From Faecalispora sporosphaeroides DSM 1294 (GTDB taxonomy: Bacteria; Bacillota; Clostridia; Oscillospirales; Acutalibacteraceae), in the NCBI GenBank assembly GCA_000383295.1, contig KB911071.1:30068-94067 (forward strand): a stretch of DNA of 64,000 bases. The letters are read 5' to 3'. A model generated the notes under the pieces. That model did no database searches and was not told where the DNA came from. It saw only the letters and a program-made list of their open reading frames with translations. Each line of letters starts with the position of its first letter. Position 1 is the first letter of the stretch. Below, piece by piece: positions 53,523-62,665 of this stretch. Both the position numbers and the translations under genes were made by a program.

Positions 53523-54467
53523 TTACAACACACTGTCGATCACGCGCAGAGCGTTCTTCCAGCAGATTTTTTCAATTTCCTCATCGGTAAAGCCAGCGGC
53601 GGTCAGCGCATCCGTCAGCTTGTAAAACTGTGTGCAGTCGCGAACTTCACAGGGGCCGGAGAAGCCGTCGAAGTCGCTCCCCAGCGCAATTACGTCGATT
53701 CCCGCCACCTTACGGATATGCCTTATATGGCGAACCATGTCGGCGACGCTGCCCTGTCCGTCTTCCCCCAAAAACTTATGGTAAAAATTGATGCCGGTCA
53801 CACCGCCACGCTCCGCCAGCGCGCGCAGCATCTCATCCGTCAGATTCCGGCGGAAATCGCGCACCGCTCTCGCGTTTGAATGAGATGCCACAAACGGCCC
53901 GCGTGTCAGCTCCATCACATCCCAGAAGCCGCCGTCGGACAGGTGGGAAACATCCACGAGCATGTGCAGCTCATTCATGCGCTCCACAATCTGTTTGCCC
54001 AGCGGTTTCAAGCCCGCGCCCATGACGGCGGGGTCATCCGAATTCGGGTAACCGAGAGAGTTCTCGTAGTTCCAGGTAAGGGTGATCAGCCGTACACCCA
54101 TATCGTGCAGCTCTTCCAGGCGCTCCGGGGAGCCGCCGATTACGCCGCCCTCCTCCACGGTAAGGATTCCGGAAAGTTTTTTCTCCTCCCGGTTTTTGTG
54201 CAGGTCCGAGGCGCACAGCACCGGACGAATGTACTCGAGGTTCTGCTCCATCTCGCGCAGGTAATGGCTCTGCATTATTTTCAGGTATTCATACGCGGCG
54301 TCGACGCTTTTAAAATCAGTCAGGCGGATAAACATCGCAAAAAACTGGCAGAACACATCCGACGAGCGCATTTTTTCAATACTGACGTTCCTGTCGCTGG
54401 AAAACAGCGGCTCCCCGCTCTCTAAAAGAACGGAAACGGTATCGCAGTGCAGATCAATAATAGGCAT
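53523..54467 (-). CDS. M19 family (membrane/renal-type) dipeptidase
   Basis: A 314-residue zinc dipeptidase of family M19. N-terminal DLHCDTV holds the first metal ligands. TVEEGGVIGG has the bridging Glu, VDVSHLSDGGFWDV and FVASHSNARAV hold the His ligands, and IALGSDFDGF the final acid. These enzymes cleave dipeptides, often with a C-terminal D-residue. The frame is open to 54557, but MPIIDLHCDTV at 54467 is the family start, with AAGGGG before it. Nearby alanine dehydrogenase suggests use of alanine-containing dipeptides. Confidence 0.92.
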   Translation of the reverse strand: MPIIDLHCDTVSVLLESGEPLFSSDRNVSIEKMRSSDVFCQFFAMFIRLTDFKSVDAAYEYLKIMQSHYLREMEQNLEYIRPVLCASDLHKNREEKKLSGILTVEEGGVIGGSPERLEELHDMGVRLITLTWNYENSLGYPNSDDPAVMGAGLKPLGKQIVERMNELHMLVDVSHLSDGGFWDVMELTRGPFVASHSNARAVRDFRRNLTDEMLRALAERGGVTGINFYHKFLGEDGQGSVADMVRHIRHIRKVAGIDVIALGSDFDGFSGPCEVRDCTQFYKLTDALTAAGFTDEEIEKICWKNALRVIDSVL

Positions 54468-54537
54468 ATTTCCCCTTCTTTCCGGTAGGCTTCCCCGCTC
54501 CCGCGCAAAATTGCGGCAGGGGCAGGGAGTCTCCTTT

Positions 54538-54766
54538 TCATTTACCGCAGAATCCAAAACGGACGACCCGGCAGCCCGCGGAGCAATCCGCCCCAGGCAC
54601 TACGCCGGCGTGGCGGACGGCGAGATCGTTGACAACAACGCTGCGGATTCTGACGGCAGAGGCCGCACGGTTCCCTCCGGCGCAAACCCACCCATAGAGT
54701 TGATCACATAGTAGCAGCCGTCCACCTTGCCCAAAGAAAGCGCGCCTTCTCCTACCGATCTTTGTG
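54538..54766 (-). pseudogene. Remnant of an SH3/NlpC-P60 type peptidase
   Basis: On the minus strand one frame reads LGKVDGCYYVINSMGG, which resembles the core of NlpC/P60 cell-wall peptidases. After a frameshift near 54660, another frame reads VRIRSVVVNDLAVRHAG, which resembles the strand that normally follows in the same proteins. No start codon or upstream domains are present. I read this as the decayed 3' end of a murein peptidase gene. It lies between alanine dehydrogenase and the dipeptidase gene, so a peptidoglycan-recycling unit may once have been longer. Confidence 0.5.
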
Positions 54767-54834
54767 ATAGCTTTTTTATGATACCGGAATCCCCTTTGTT
54801 CCTGTGATCCGATTGGTTACGGGCGCCAAGGGTT

Positions 54835-55947
54835 TTAAAACAACTGATCCGCGGAACAGGACTCCATTCCGTAACCGTCGGCTACATTCCGGCAGGTGCA
54901 CTTTCCGTTATAGGTATTGACCGCAGAGTACAGCACCGGATTCTTACGGCAGGCTTCTTCCAGCCCGTTTTCCGCAATTTGCAGGCCATAGCGAAGCGTC
55001 GCGTTGGTCAGGGCGATGGTGGAGGTTCTGGGCACCGCGCCGGGCATATTGCCCACACAGTAATGCACCACGCCGTCCACCGTGTACACCGGGTCGTCAT
55101 GGTAAGTGACATGGGTTGTTTCGCAGCAGCCGCCCTGATCCACCGCCACGTCTACGATGACGCTGCCGGGGCGCATGCTTTTGAGGTAGGAGCGCTTGAT
55201 GATCTTCGGCGCTTTCTTTCCGGGGATCAGCACCGAGCCGATCACCAGATCGGCCTGCGCCAGCTCTTTCTCCACCGCGGAATCGGTGCTGTAAATGGTT
55301 TGAATCCGCGCGCCGAAAATATCGTCCAGGTACGCGAGGCGCGGCAGGCTGATGTCTGTGATCGTCACATCGGCCCCCATGCCGACAGCGATTTTGCAGG
55401 CGTTGGCGCCAACCGTGCCCGCGCCGAGGATCACCACCTTCGCCTTGGGTGTGCCGGGTACGCCGGAAAGCAGCATACCGGAGCCTCCCATCGGTTTTTC
55501 CAGATACTTCGCTCCCTCCTGAACGCTCAGGCGGCCCGCAATCTGGCTCATGGGTGCCAGCAGCGGAATGCTGCCGTCCCGCTCGATCAGGGTTTCATAA
55601 GCCACACCCTTTGCTCCGGCGCTCAGCAGCGCGTCCGTCAGGGGGCGGTCCGCCGCCAGATGCAGATATGTGTATAAAATCAGATCCTTGCGAAAATACG
55701 GGTACTCCGCCTCCAGCGGCTCCTTCACCTTGACCATCATTTCGACGGCATCCCATACCTCCTTTGCGGTGTCAAGCACAACGGCCCCCGCGGAACTATA
55801 TTCCTCGTTGGAAAAGCCGGAGCCGATTCCGGCATCCTTTTCCACATAAACCGGATGCCCTGCGCGGTGATACGCTTTCACATGATCCGGAGTAAGCCCC
55901 ACACGAAACTCATTGTTCTTGATCTCTTTTACGGTTCCAATTTTCAT
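54835..55947 (-). CDS. ald: Alanine dehydrogenase
   Basis: A 370-residue L-alanine dehydrogenase. It has MKIGTVKEIKNNEFRVGLTP at the N-terminus, KVKEP (substrate Lys region), YLHLA (catalytic His region), SQIAGRLSVQEGAKYLEKP, the NAD fold VILGAGTVGANACKIAVG, and HYCVGNMPGAVPRTST. It converts alanine to pyruvate and ammonia with NAD reduction. The start is ATG 55947, with GGGAGG 10 bases upstream. It lies 35 bp after the DUF3870 gene and upstream of the dipeptidase gene on the same strand. Confidence 0.93.
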   Translation of the reverse strand: MKIGTVKEIKNNEFRVGLTPDHVKAYHRAGHPVYVEKDAGIGSGFSNEEYSSAGAVVLDTAKEVWDAVEMMVKVKEPLEAEYPYFRKDLILYTYLHLAADRPLTDALLSAGAKGVAYETLIERDGSIPLLAPMSQIAGRLSVQEGAKYLEKPMGGSGMLLSGVPGTPKAKVVILGAGTVGANACKIAVGMGADVTITDISLPRLAYLDDIFGARIQTIYSTDSAVEKELAQADLVIGSVLIPGKKAPKIIKRSYLKSMRPGSVIVDVAVDQGGCCETTHVTYHDDPVYTVDGVVHYCVGNMPGAVPRTSTIALTNATLRYGLQIAENGLEEACRKNPVLYSAVNTYNGKCTCRNVADGYGMESCSADQLF

Positions 55948-55982
55948 AACAGCAATGCCTCCCATTTTTAGTTCCGTCCCGC

Positions 55983-56312
55983 TTACTGCTGGGCGGACAA
56001 AATATCACGCAGTCTTCCGTTTGCGTCGCGCAGAGCTGCCACCAAAGCCTTTTGCGAGGAGCCGAAATACCGGCTTCGCACCCGATGGATCGCATCATCC
56101 AGCCCATCCAGAAGGTCGCACCCCACCAGCAGGCTTCGCACAAAATCCCTGCTGATATCGAGGATCGCATTACAAGATACATCCACAATCTGGTGTGTAT
56201 GCAGATCCACCACAAATGGCAGGAAAAAAATTCCGTACGAAATGCTGATCGGATTGTCGCTGGCTACCTTTGCGTGGCCTACCAGATACACCGTGTTTTC
56301 GGGATAATCCAT
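55983..56312 (-). CDS. DUF3870 domain protein
   Basis: A 109-residue single-domain protein. The pattern VYLVGHAKVASDNPISISYGIFF, broken here into VYLVGHAK and NPISISYG, then FVVDLHTHQIVDVSCNA and RSRYFGSSQKALVAAL, matches DUF3870, a small Firmicute family of unknown function often found near amino-acid or dicarboxylate metabolism genes. It is 35 bp upstream of ald, so it is likely cotranscribed. Confidence 0.82.
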   Translation of the reverse strand: MDYPENTVYLVGHAKVASDNPISISYGIFFLPFVVDLHTHQIVDVSCNAILDISRDFVRSLLVGCDLLDGLDDAIHRVRSRYFGSSQKALVAALRDANGRLRDILSAQQ

Positions 56313-56660
56313 ACCCTGAAACCCCTTTCTTATGCTTCTGGTTCCATTTTCAGCGATCGTTCGGCATGTCTGCGGACGTGGTCATTCGAGAAAAGCGGAC
56401 TGTTCAAAAACCGCCTTTCAGGGACAAAATGAACTCGATAAAGCCCTTGCTTTTTCATTTTGGCCGAAGGACCTCTTTGGCCAAGCGCTTCAACGGGATC
56501 CCACTTTTTACCGCAATGCAGGTTTGCTGCCTTACTGAAAAATAAAACCGTTGCTATGTTAGTCCAAAAATGCCCGCAGCGTCAAGAGAAATTGCCGCTC
56601 TGCGCGGCAGCGGGCTGCGGGAGCACCTTTGGATGTTGCTTTTTGCCGTCTCTGGTGCGG
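56313..56660. other. Intergenic region upstream of the DUF3870-ald unit
   Basis: No gene. It holds the promoter at 56556-56585 and a short dyad TGCCGC/GCGGCA at 56593-56609 that may end the permease gene. Another small dyad TTGGCC/GGCCAA lies at about 56459-56483. Confidence 0.5.
56556..56585 (-). promoter_or_regulatory. Promoter of the DUF3870-ald unit
   Basis: On the minus strand: TTGACG (56580-56585), an 18-bp spacer, TAACAT (56556-56561). It lies about 245 bp before the DUF3870 start, leaving a long leader. Confidence 0.45.
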
Positions 56661-57989
56661 TCAGGTGAGAATCATTGGCCCGATCAAAGCCCAAATGATC
56701 ACAAACACAATGGCCGCACCGCTGGAGATCCAGTTCGCCTCCAGCATTTCGCGGGTGTTTTCGCTTTGGGCGATCCCCAGCTGCCCCATCATATTGCTGG
56801 TGGGGTAAATGCCGCCCGTCAGGCGTGTCGCGGACAAAATCGCGATGGCAAACATGGTCATGGGCAGTCCGCTGGAAGCCGCCGCCGCGCCGAACATCTC
56901 CGCAATGATCTTGATTTCCGCAACAGCTGCCGCTTCGATTCCGAAGCCGCCCACCACAGAGGCGATCAGCATGACGGCCGTGGGGCTGGAGCCGGCCGCG
57001 CCGCCCAGCAGATTCGAGATCGCGTCAAAGCCGCCGCCCAGAGTGACCAGGTTCAGCAGCACGTCGATGGTGACGAACACGACAAACATTTTCGCCTGTG
57101 ACGCGATTCCTTTCGACATGGATTCGACCACGTGGTCAATATCCATTCGGCCTACAATGCCGACCACCGCCGACAGAAGGATCATGACGATCAGCGCGTA
57201 GCTGGTGCCCTGCTTCGTCATAATTCCATAGGCGATCAGCAAAAGGAAGGAGAGCAAAAACACGATGGTGGTGGTGCGCTCTCTGGGGGTGACAACAATT
57301 TCATTGATGTTCTGCATATCGTCCAGCCGGTAGAATTCCTTGCCCTCTGTACGGCGCTGGGTGCGCTTCACCGCAAACCACATGCCGCCCAGCCAGAATA
57401 TTGCAAAGGGAATTACGGCGCCTACCATCAGCTGGCCGTAAGAAAGCCCGGTCACCTCCATGGTGATCAGCGTAACGCCGGTCAGCGGCCCGACCATCAG
57501 GCCGACCTCTCCCGATACCTTAAACAGCGCCGCCACCACGGTGGGCGTTACGCCCAGGGTCGCCATCAGCGGAATCAAAATCGGCGCGATGACCGCATTT
57601 CCGCCGCCGAGGGTTCCCAGCAGACCGCATACCAGAATGGAACAGATTACCAGAGTGATTTTTGCTTTTGTCTGTGTATTGACTCCGATTCGCTTTACGA
57701 TCCAGTAGACCAGCGTATGTGTCACTCTCGCCTCTGTCATTAACACGCCGAGACCCGCGCCCGTCATAATGATCACGCCGATCAGCGCCGTGCTGGAGCC
57801 AAGGCTCGCCGCAAAAGCGGAAGCAAGCATTTTCAAATCCTGACCCATCATCAGCGCGCCGATCGCGATACCCACGATAATGCCGGACGTATTGTCCTTC
57901 CCGCGGAACACCATGATGATGTAAACCGCCAGCGGAATCAACGCCAGCAGCGAAGGGGAATGGATGAGTGACCAGCTTCCAAGTTCCAT
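56661..57989 (-). CDS. Ion-transporter superfamily permease (substrate unknown)
   Basis: A 442-residue polytopic membrane protein with 11-12 hydrophobic segments and two related halves. It has Gly-rich re-entrant-type loops (LLGTLGGGNAVIAP, LVTLGGGFDAIS and GGFGIEAAAVAE). This layout fits the IT superfamily, which includes GntP, DcuC, CitM and NhaC-like carriers of organic acids or sodium. I cannot name the substrate. Dipeptidase and alanine dehydrogenase neighbours would fit an amino- or organic-acid carrier (inference). The start is ATG 57989 with GAGGAGG upstream. Confidence 0.7.
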   Translation of the reverse strand: MELGSWSLIHSPSLLALIPLAVYIIMVFRGKDNTSGIIVGIAIGALMMGQDLKMLASAFAASLGSSTALIGVIIMTGAGLGVLMTEARVTHTLVYWIVKRIGVNTQTKAKITLVICSILVCGLLGTLGGGNAVIAPILIPLMATLGVTPTVVAALFKVSGEVGLMVGPLTGVTLITMEVTGLSYGQLMVGAVIPFAIFWLGGMWFAVKRTQRRTEGKEFYRLDDMQNINEIVVTPRERTTTIVFLLSFLLLIAYGIMTKQGTSYALIVMILLSAVVGIVGRMDIDHVVESMSKGIASQAKMFVVFVTIDVLLNLVTLGGGFDAISNLLGGAAGSSPTAVMLIASVVGGFGIEAAAVAEIKIIAEMFGAAAASSGLPMTMFAIAILSATRLTGGIYPTSNMMGQLGIAQSENTREMLEANWISSGAAIVFVIIWALIGPMILT

Positions 57990-58595
57990 AAAATAACCTC
58001 CTCAAATCAATTTCAGCCATTGTTTTCACGGCATGCGGCTCATGCCCCTGCCGAAAGACTGCGGCGGAGCTGCCTGCACCGCACCCTTTCCGAATCTTTG
58101 AAACCGTGTTTTTCTCTGCGCTGTCACCCCCTGCCACACCCTCGGTTCTGCCTTACAGCCTCTTACTTTATGCAGGATTTCCCGTCTGGCAATTCATTCG
58201 CTTCCCAAAACAACACCTTGCCGATCTCCCGTTAAAAAGCGCAAAGGGAACCCACTGTATTGCATTCAAAAAATGCAAGACAACGGATTCCCTTTACTGA
58301 CAGAACCGGAGGACGTCCGGCCCCAATAAATAAAAATCGTGTATTGTTTTCAGAAAACGGCTTGTTATCTGCCAGTATCTTTTGAAGAAAGGTTCCCGGC
58401 AGATCATCGGCGGTTCCTGCAGAAAATCCCGCAAAAGCAATTGCTGATTTCTGCAATCAGTATAAATGAATCCTGCACAATTTGTCAATCTGTTTTTTCA
58501 GAAAATAATGGATTTGTACGGAATGACTACAAAATAATTCAATTTTTTTCATTTTTATACTGTGTGTGGAACCTGTTTGCCGAAGGGAAGAATAT
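57990..58595. other. Intergenic region with folT terminator-like dyad
   Basis: A 606-bp gap without a supported gene. A large imperfect dyad lies at 58243-58295 (arms AAAGGGAA/TTCCCTTT outside and TTGCATT/AATGCAA inside). The sequence from 58440 to 58595 is AT-rich. Confidence 0.5.
58234..58295 (-). terminator. Terminator-like dyad downstream of folT
   Basis: On the minus strand the outer arm TTCCCTTT is followed by GCGC and then T5. The hairpin has mismatches mid-stem, so it may be a weak or delayed terminator for the folate S-component gene. Confidence 0.45.
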
Positions 58596-59159
58596 TCAAA
58601 AGCTGCCGTTTCCTTTCGCCTTGTTGATAAACCGAAAGCGTTCAAGCAGCTTGAGCAGCGAGAACAAAAGCGCCGTATCGATCGGCAGCAGAATCAGATT
58701 TTTAATCATGCGGGCGCCCAGCAGCACGATAAATCCGTTTCCGTACATCAGGGAAAGCCACAGCGTATTCAGCATCCAGTTCACCAGAACGGCATTCAGA
58801 ACGCAGGCGGTGAGAACACGCGAGACGGTGACCGGCTTTTTATACAGCAGCTGCCCAAACAGCGCGCCGGTTGCCATTGCGCTGACGGTGAAGCCGGGGA
58901 AAAACGGCCCTGTGGGGCGCATCACAAACCCAGCCACATCGCTTACCGCCCCGATGATTCCGCCCACCACCGGCCCGAACAGCATTCCGCCGCCTGCAAC
59001 CGGCAGAAACGCAAAGCTGACCTGAAGGGTTTCTGTAAGCGCAAGCTTAAAGAACGCCAGAACCACGCTGATCGCCACCAGCAGACCGGCAAAGGAAATG
59101 GTGGATACCTGCTTCATCTCATGTGCGGACGATCTGATTTGTTCCATCCAGTTTTTCAA
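58596..59159 (-). CDS. folT: Folate ECF transporter S component
   Basis: A 187-residue membrane protein with about six hydrophobic segments. GGMLFGPVVGGIIGAVSD, RPTGPFFPGFTVSA and the C-terminal RMIKNLILLPID match FolT S components. FolT binds folates and works with a shared ECF module (EcfA, EcfA', EcfT) encoded elsewhere. The start is probably TTG 59159, with GAGAGGGG 8 bases upstream; ATG 59147 is the alternative. No tetrahydrofolate riboswitch is evident upstream. Confidence 0.82.
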   Translation of the reverse strand: MKNWMEQIRSSAHEMKQVSTISFAGLLVAISVVLAFFKLALTETLQVSFAFLPVAGGGMLFGPVVGGIIGAVSDVAGFVMRPTGPFFPGFTVSAMATGALFGQLLYKKPVTVSRVLTACVLNAVLVNWMLNTLWLSLMYGNGFIVLLGARMIKNLILLPIDTALLFSLLKLLERFRFINKAKGNGSF

Positions 59160-59540
59160 AAAAAATGCCCCTCTCGTTGCCGCGCGGCAAACGCGCAGTC
59201 TGAAATCAATTCAAAAATTGTCTTTCGGCACTCTCTGTAATATAGAAAAAGAGCGGGTACCGTAAATAAAAGTACCATAAATGCGTCGATTTTTCGTCTT
59301 TCTCACACACAAAACCAGGCTGTTTATCGTCGCTTCTCGTTGCGGGAATTGCTTTTTCCCACATTTGGCGTTCTATAAAGCGCCAAAATGTTTCCGTTTT
59401 GATTCTGATCGTGAATGAAAAAAAGTTTTGCAAATTATTTGTTTTATGCTATACTAATGCGGCAATACACGTCATTGCAGCTGCGAGCATTCTGTGCCGC
59501 GGGCGGCTTTGTGCGCAAACTGAGGGGAGGCAACGCTTCG
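59160..59540. other. Divergent intergenic region folT / AbrB-type gene
   Basis: No gene supported. A frame open from 59415 would extend the right-hand gene but lacks a ribosome-binding site. On the folT side there is a GGTAC/GTACC dyad at about 59254-59274 and a TTGGCG/CGCCAA dyad near 59363-59386. Confidence 0.5.
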
Positions 59541-60593
59541 GTGTATTTGGTTCTTACGCACCTGGTAGGCGGTGCGGGCGGCTATTGGGGAAAGAAAAAA
59601 GGGATTCCGGCCGGCGCGATGATCGGTGCGCTGCTGGCCGTGGCGCTGATGAACACGCTGGTGGGGCACGCGGCTCACTACCCGCCCAATCTGCGCGTCG
59701 TCGTACAGATTCTGTCGGGCCTGATCATCGGCAGCCGCTTTACGCGCGAGGACGTGAAGGCGCTGCGCGTGATGGGCAAGCCGATTCTGATTCTGCTGAC
59801 CATGATGTTCACTTTTACGATCCTTTTCTCCCTGCTCATGCAAAAAATATCCGGTCTTTCTTTCATGACCTCGCTGTTCGCCTGCTCGCCGGGGGGAATG
59901 TCGGACTTATCCCTCATTGCGGTGGACTTCGGCGCCAGCACCGACAAGGTGATGCTGCTGCAGCTGTTCCGGTTTATCGTTGTGGTCGTGTTTTTTCCCA
60001 ACATCATCAAAAAGCTGTATTTGAGCGCCCCCGCGCCCGCAATCTCTGTGGAGGACAGCGAGGCGCAGCGAAAAGAAAAGGACCCCTCCGGACAATTTTC
60101 GCCGGAAAAGCTGAAAAAATTTGCGGTTTCCCTGGTCGTGTCATCGGCCGGCGCGCTGCTGCTGCGCTTTTTGGGTGTTCCGGCCGGCGCGATCATCGGC
60201 GCCATATTGGCCACAGTGGTTTTGAGCGTGGTTTCGGAGCTGCTCTCTTACCCGTCGTTCGTCAAGGTTCTTTCCCGCGTGCTGGCGGGGTGCTATATCG
60301 GCAGCCAGATCAGCCGGTCTACCTGGGCCGCTCTGGGCGAGCTGGTCATCCCCATGATTATCATGGCCGTAGAGGTTTTTGCCATGTCATTTGTTACGGC
60401 ATACCTGCTGAGCCGCTTTACCGGGATGAACAAGGCCACCGCGCTGTTTTGCTGCACCCCCGGCGGAATCACTGAGATGGGACTGATTGCCGAGGAGCTG
60501 GGACTCGACACCCCGAAGATCGTCTTGATGCATTCCTGCCGGTTGATTTCGGTCATCTGCCTGATTCCCGTTCTGGCACATATTTTTGCCTGA
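59541..60593 (+). CDS. AbrB family membrane protein (DUF/TIGR03082 type)
   Basis: A 350-residue polytopic membrane protein made of two homologous halves. The first has FACSPGGMSDLSLIAVDFGA and the second FCCTPGGITEMGLIAEELGL. These repeated PGG motifs and the Gly-rich starts of each half (LVGGAGGYWG) define the family sometimes called AbrB, after a possible link to ammonia monooxygenase regulation. Function is unproven; transport of small organic compounds is suspected. I choose GTG 59541 because GGGGAGG lies 10 bases upstream and the family begins there. Confidence 0.8.
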   Translation: MYLVLTHLVGGAGGYWGKKKGIPAGAMIGALLAVALMNTLVGHAAHYPPNLRVVVQILSGLIIGSRFTREDVKALRVMGKPILILLTMMFTFTILFSLLMQKISGLSFMTSLFACSPGGMSDLSLIAVDFGASTDKVMLLQLFRFIVVVVFFPNIIKKLYLSAPAPAISVEDSEAQRKEKDPSGQFSPEKLKKFAVSLVVSSAGALLLRFLGVPAGAIIGAILATVVLSVVSELLSYPSFVKVLSRVLAGCYIGSQISRSTWAALGELVIPMIIMAVEVFAMSFVTAYLLSRFTGMNKATALFCCTPGGITEMGLIAEELGLDTPKIVLMHSCRLISVICLIPVLAHIFA

Positions 60594-60608
60594 GTCTGGA
60601 AAACATAA

Positions 60609-60668
60609 CCAAGGGCGTCTTTCTTCTGCTCCGTTTGGAGAGAAGCAAGGCGCCCTTGTTATTTTTGC
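60609..60668 (+). terminator. Terminator after the AbrB-type gene
   Basis: The stem CAAGGGCG/CGCCCTTG with inner pairs CTTCT/AGAAG is followed by TTATTTTT. It lies between genes that converge (citG ends at 60734). Confidence 0.75.
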
Positions 60669-60733
60669 GGCTTATGTGCATTTCGCAGCCGTATTCAACG
60701 CTTTTTAACAGGTGGAAAGCGCGCTTCGCCGCC

Positions 60734-61642
60734 TCAATCCTTCCCCCCGGGGGCAGCCGGACAAAAGCGTTCCGGGAATTCCCGCTCCAGCCACCAGGCC
60801 ATCAGCGTCATAGAGAGCATGTCCGCCGCGCCGCCCGGGCTGATGTTTTTGTCGATAAACTCCCGATCCATCCGGGCCGCCTGCGCCAGCAGCATCGCCG
60901 GCGAAAGGCCGGGCGTTTGCAGCAAAGCGGCCAGCTGTTCCCGAACCTGCCGCTGTGTCTGCAGATTGGAACGGCTGATCAGGTTGGTGTCCTCCAGATT
61001 GGCCATAATATGAAACAGCGCGTAAATCCCGGCGGCATCCGTGTCCCAGCCAAGAGCGCAGGCCCTGCGCAGCGCCGGCAGGCCGTGTACGCGGGCCGAA
61101 GGGAACCCATTGGCCGCCTCACCGCGCACGCCCTGAATGCGGTACCGGCGGTACAGCCGTTCACCGTTCGTTTCCGCTTTTTCCTTCGGCGGAGGGGCGC
61201 CGCGGGCAATTTGGGAGCACAGCGAAAACAGCCGCTCCACCGGAACACTGCGCGGCTGGCTGTACAAAAGGCCGCAGGCGGCGCAAAAAATCCCCATGGA
61301 ATACACGATTCCCTTATGGGTGTTCACCCCTCCGGTCGCGCGGAACATTTCGCGCTCCGCCTCAATGCCTGGCGCGCGCAGGTGCGGCAGCAAACGCTCC
61401 GGCGGTATTCGCCGAAGGCGCATTGCCTGCGCGGTAATCTCCCGAAAATAGCCGGACAGCGCACAGGCGCTGTCCAGAAAAGTAAACAGGTTCATATCGC
61501 GGTGGGCGCCGTTGTTAAAACGGTCTACCAGCCCGGGCTTGGGCCCAATGCACACCTCATACAAAAGCGAACGAACCGCCAGCTTTGAAATTTGGCCGCA
61601 GTAAGCGTCGCGCGCGGTTTCTCTTTGGTTTCGCCGTATCAT
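60734..61642 (-). CDS. citG: Triphosphoribosyl-dephospho-CoA synthase
   Basis: A 302-residue CitG/MdcB family enzyme. It makes 2'-(5''-triphosphoribosyl)-3'-dephospho-CoA, the precursor of the citrate lyase prosthetic group, from dephospho-CoA and ATP. Family motifs are visible: IGPKPGLVDRFNNGAH, ATGGVNTHKG, a Gly-rich acidic segment VRGEAANGFPS, and the C-terminal NISPGGAADMLS. It overlaps the regulator gene by four bases and is divergent from citC-citD, so it belongs to the citrate lyase locus. No CitX domain is fused. Confidence 0.9.
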   Translation of the reverse strand: MIRRNQRETARDAYCGQISKLAVRSLLYEVCIGPKPGLVDRFNNGAHRDMNLFTFLDSACALSGYFREITAQAMRLRRIPPERLLPHLRAPGIEAEREMFRATGGVNTHKGIVYSMGIFCAACGLLYSQPRSVPVERLFSLCSQIARGAPPPKEKAETNGERLYRRYRIQGVRGEAANGFPSARVHGLPALRRACALGWDTDAAGIYALFHIMANLEDTNLISRSNLQTQRQVREQLAALLQTPGLSPAMLLAQAARMDREFIDKNISPGGAADMLSMTLMAWWLEREFPERFCPAAPGGKD

Positions 61643-62373
61643 TCCATCCTCCGGTACAGATCCTTCAGATCGTCCCTCATATTCTCCTGCGAACGGATGA
61701 TTTCGCGCATCACAAATTCCTTGGAATGATTCAGATGCTCTTTCACAATCAGCGTGATCAATTCCTCGTCCTTTGTCTGCATCCCGCGGTAAATCAGGCC
61801 GTGTTCCTTTACGGCAAGGCTCCTCCGCTGATCGTCATACAGAGAGATGTCGCGAAAGCGGGAGACATATTCCAGCATTTTGCCCACGACCGCTTCCAGT
61901 CTTTGCATGCGCGAAAAACGGTATATCAGCGCGTTGAAATCCGTACAATAGCGGATGACCTGCTGAACCTCCCCCGCGTCGTTCTTCTCCTGCATATCGC
62001 GCAGCAGCTCCTGCATTTCACGGTGATTTTCGGGCGTCATGCGCTCCATGGCGGCAATGGTAGCCATGGTTTCGAGCGCGATACGAATCTGGTAGATCTC
62101 CTCCGCATCCTCAATCGTCACCCGCTTGACCACCACGCCGTATTTGGGGATATACTCCACCAAATCTTCTTCCGTCAGCTTTTTGATCGCGTTTCGGATC
62201 GGCGTGCGGCTGATGTTCATATAGTCGGACAAGACCTTTTCGTTGAGCCTTTCGCCGACCGGAATCACGCCCTGAATGATTGCTTTTCTCAGGCCCTCAT
62301 ATACCATATCGTTGAGCGGTCTGTTCTGCGATAAATTGATGATTTTCACCAATCTGCTTAAATATTCATGCAC
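61639..62373 (-). CDS. GntR family (FCD) regulator of the citrate lyase locus
   Basis: A 244-residue GntR/FadR-type regulator. The winged helix (about 15-85) has GLRKAIIQGVIPVGERL and LSDYMNISRTPIRNAIKKL. The FCD ligand domain (about 95-235) has helices with the metal-binding His and Asp residues (EMQELLRDM, DFNALIYRFS, EHGLIYRGM). Such regulators control citrate fermentation genes in several Firmicutes (CitO/CitI-like). Its position between citG and divergent citC supports that role. It starts with ATG 62373. Confidence 0.88.
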   Translation of the reverse strand: MHEYLSRLVKIINLSQNRPLNDMVYEGLRKAIIQGVIPVGERLNEKVLSDYMNISRTPIRNAIKKLTEEDLVEYIPKYGVVVKRVTIEDAEEIYQIRIALETMATIAAMERMTPENHREMQELLRDMQEKNDAGEVQQVIRYCTDFNALIYRFSRMQRLEAVVGKMLEYVSRFRDISLYDDQRRSLAVKEHGLIYRGMQTKDEELITLIVKEHLNHSKEFVMREIIRSQENMRDDLKDLYRRME

Positions 62374-62665
62374 AAAACCACCGTCCTTTAATGTTAATCA
62401 TTATAAGGGAATATTCGATCGTTTGTCAATTTTATTTATGTGTAAGAAAAGCAATAAAAAAACACCAAGGACATCAAAAGCACACCCACCCTGTGATGAA
62501 TTAATGTATAATGTCCACAGACAAAGCAAAAAAGCGCAAAAGTGATTTTGACAGATTCAAGTAAAAACTCTTCCTTTTACGGCAAAGTATTGCAATAATA
62601 TCCTAAAAACCGCAGGATGTCGTTTTTCAGGGGGATAATCGGTTTTAAAGAACAGGAGCCGCGTT
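62374..62665. promoter_or_regulatory. Divergent citG/citC control region
   Basis: A 290-bp AT-rich region. A TATAAT at 62507-62512 and the pair TTTACG / TAATAT near 62575-62600 are possible -10 and -35 elements toward citC. No perfect GntR operator stands out, though short TGT...ACA pairs occur. Regulation by the adjacent GntR protein is an inference from position. Confidence 0.4.

Noticed and set aside
59160-59415. Possible tetrahydrofolate riboswitch upstream of folT.
   Set aside because: I looked for the conserved core on the minus strand and did not find it; only unrelated small hairpins are visible.
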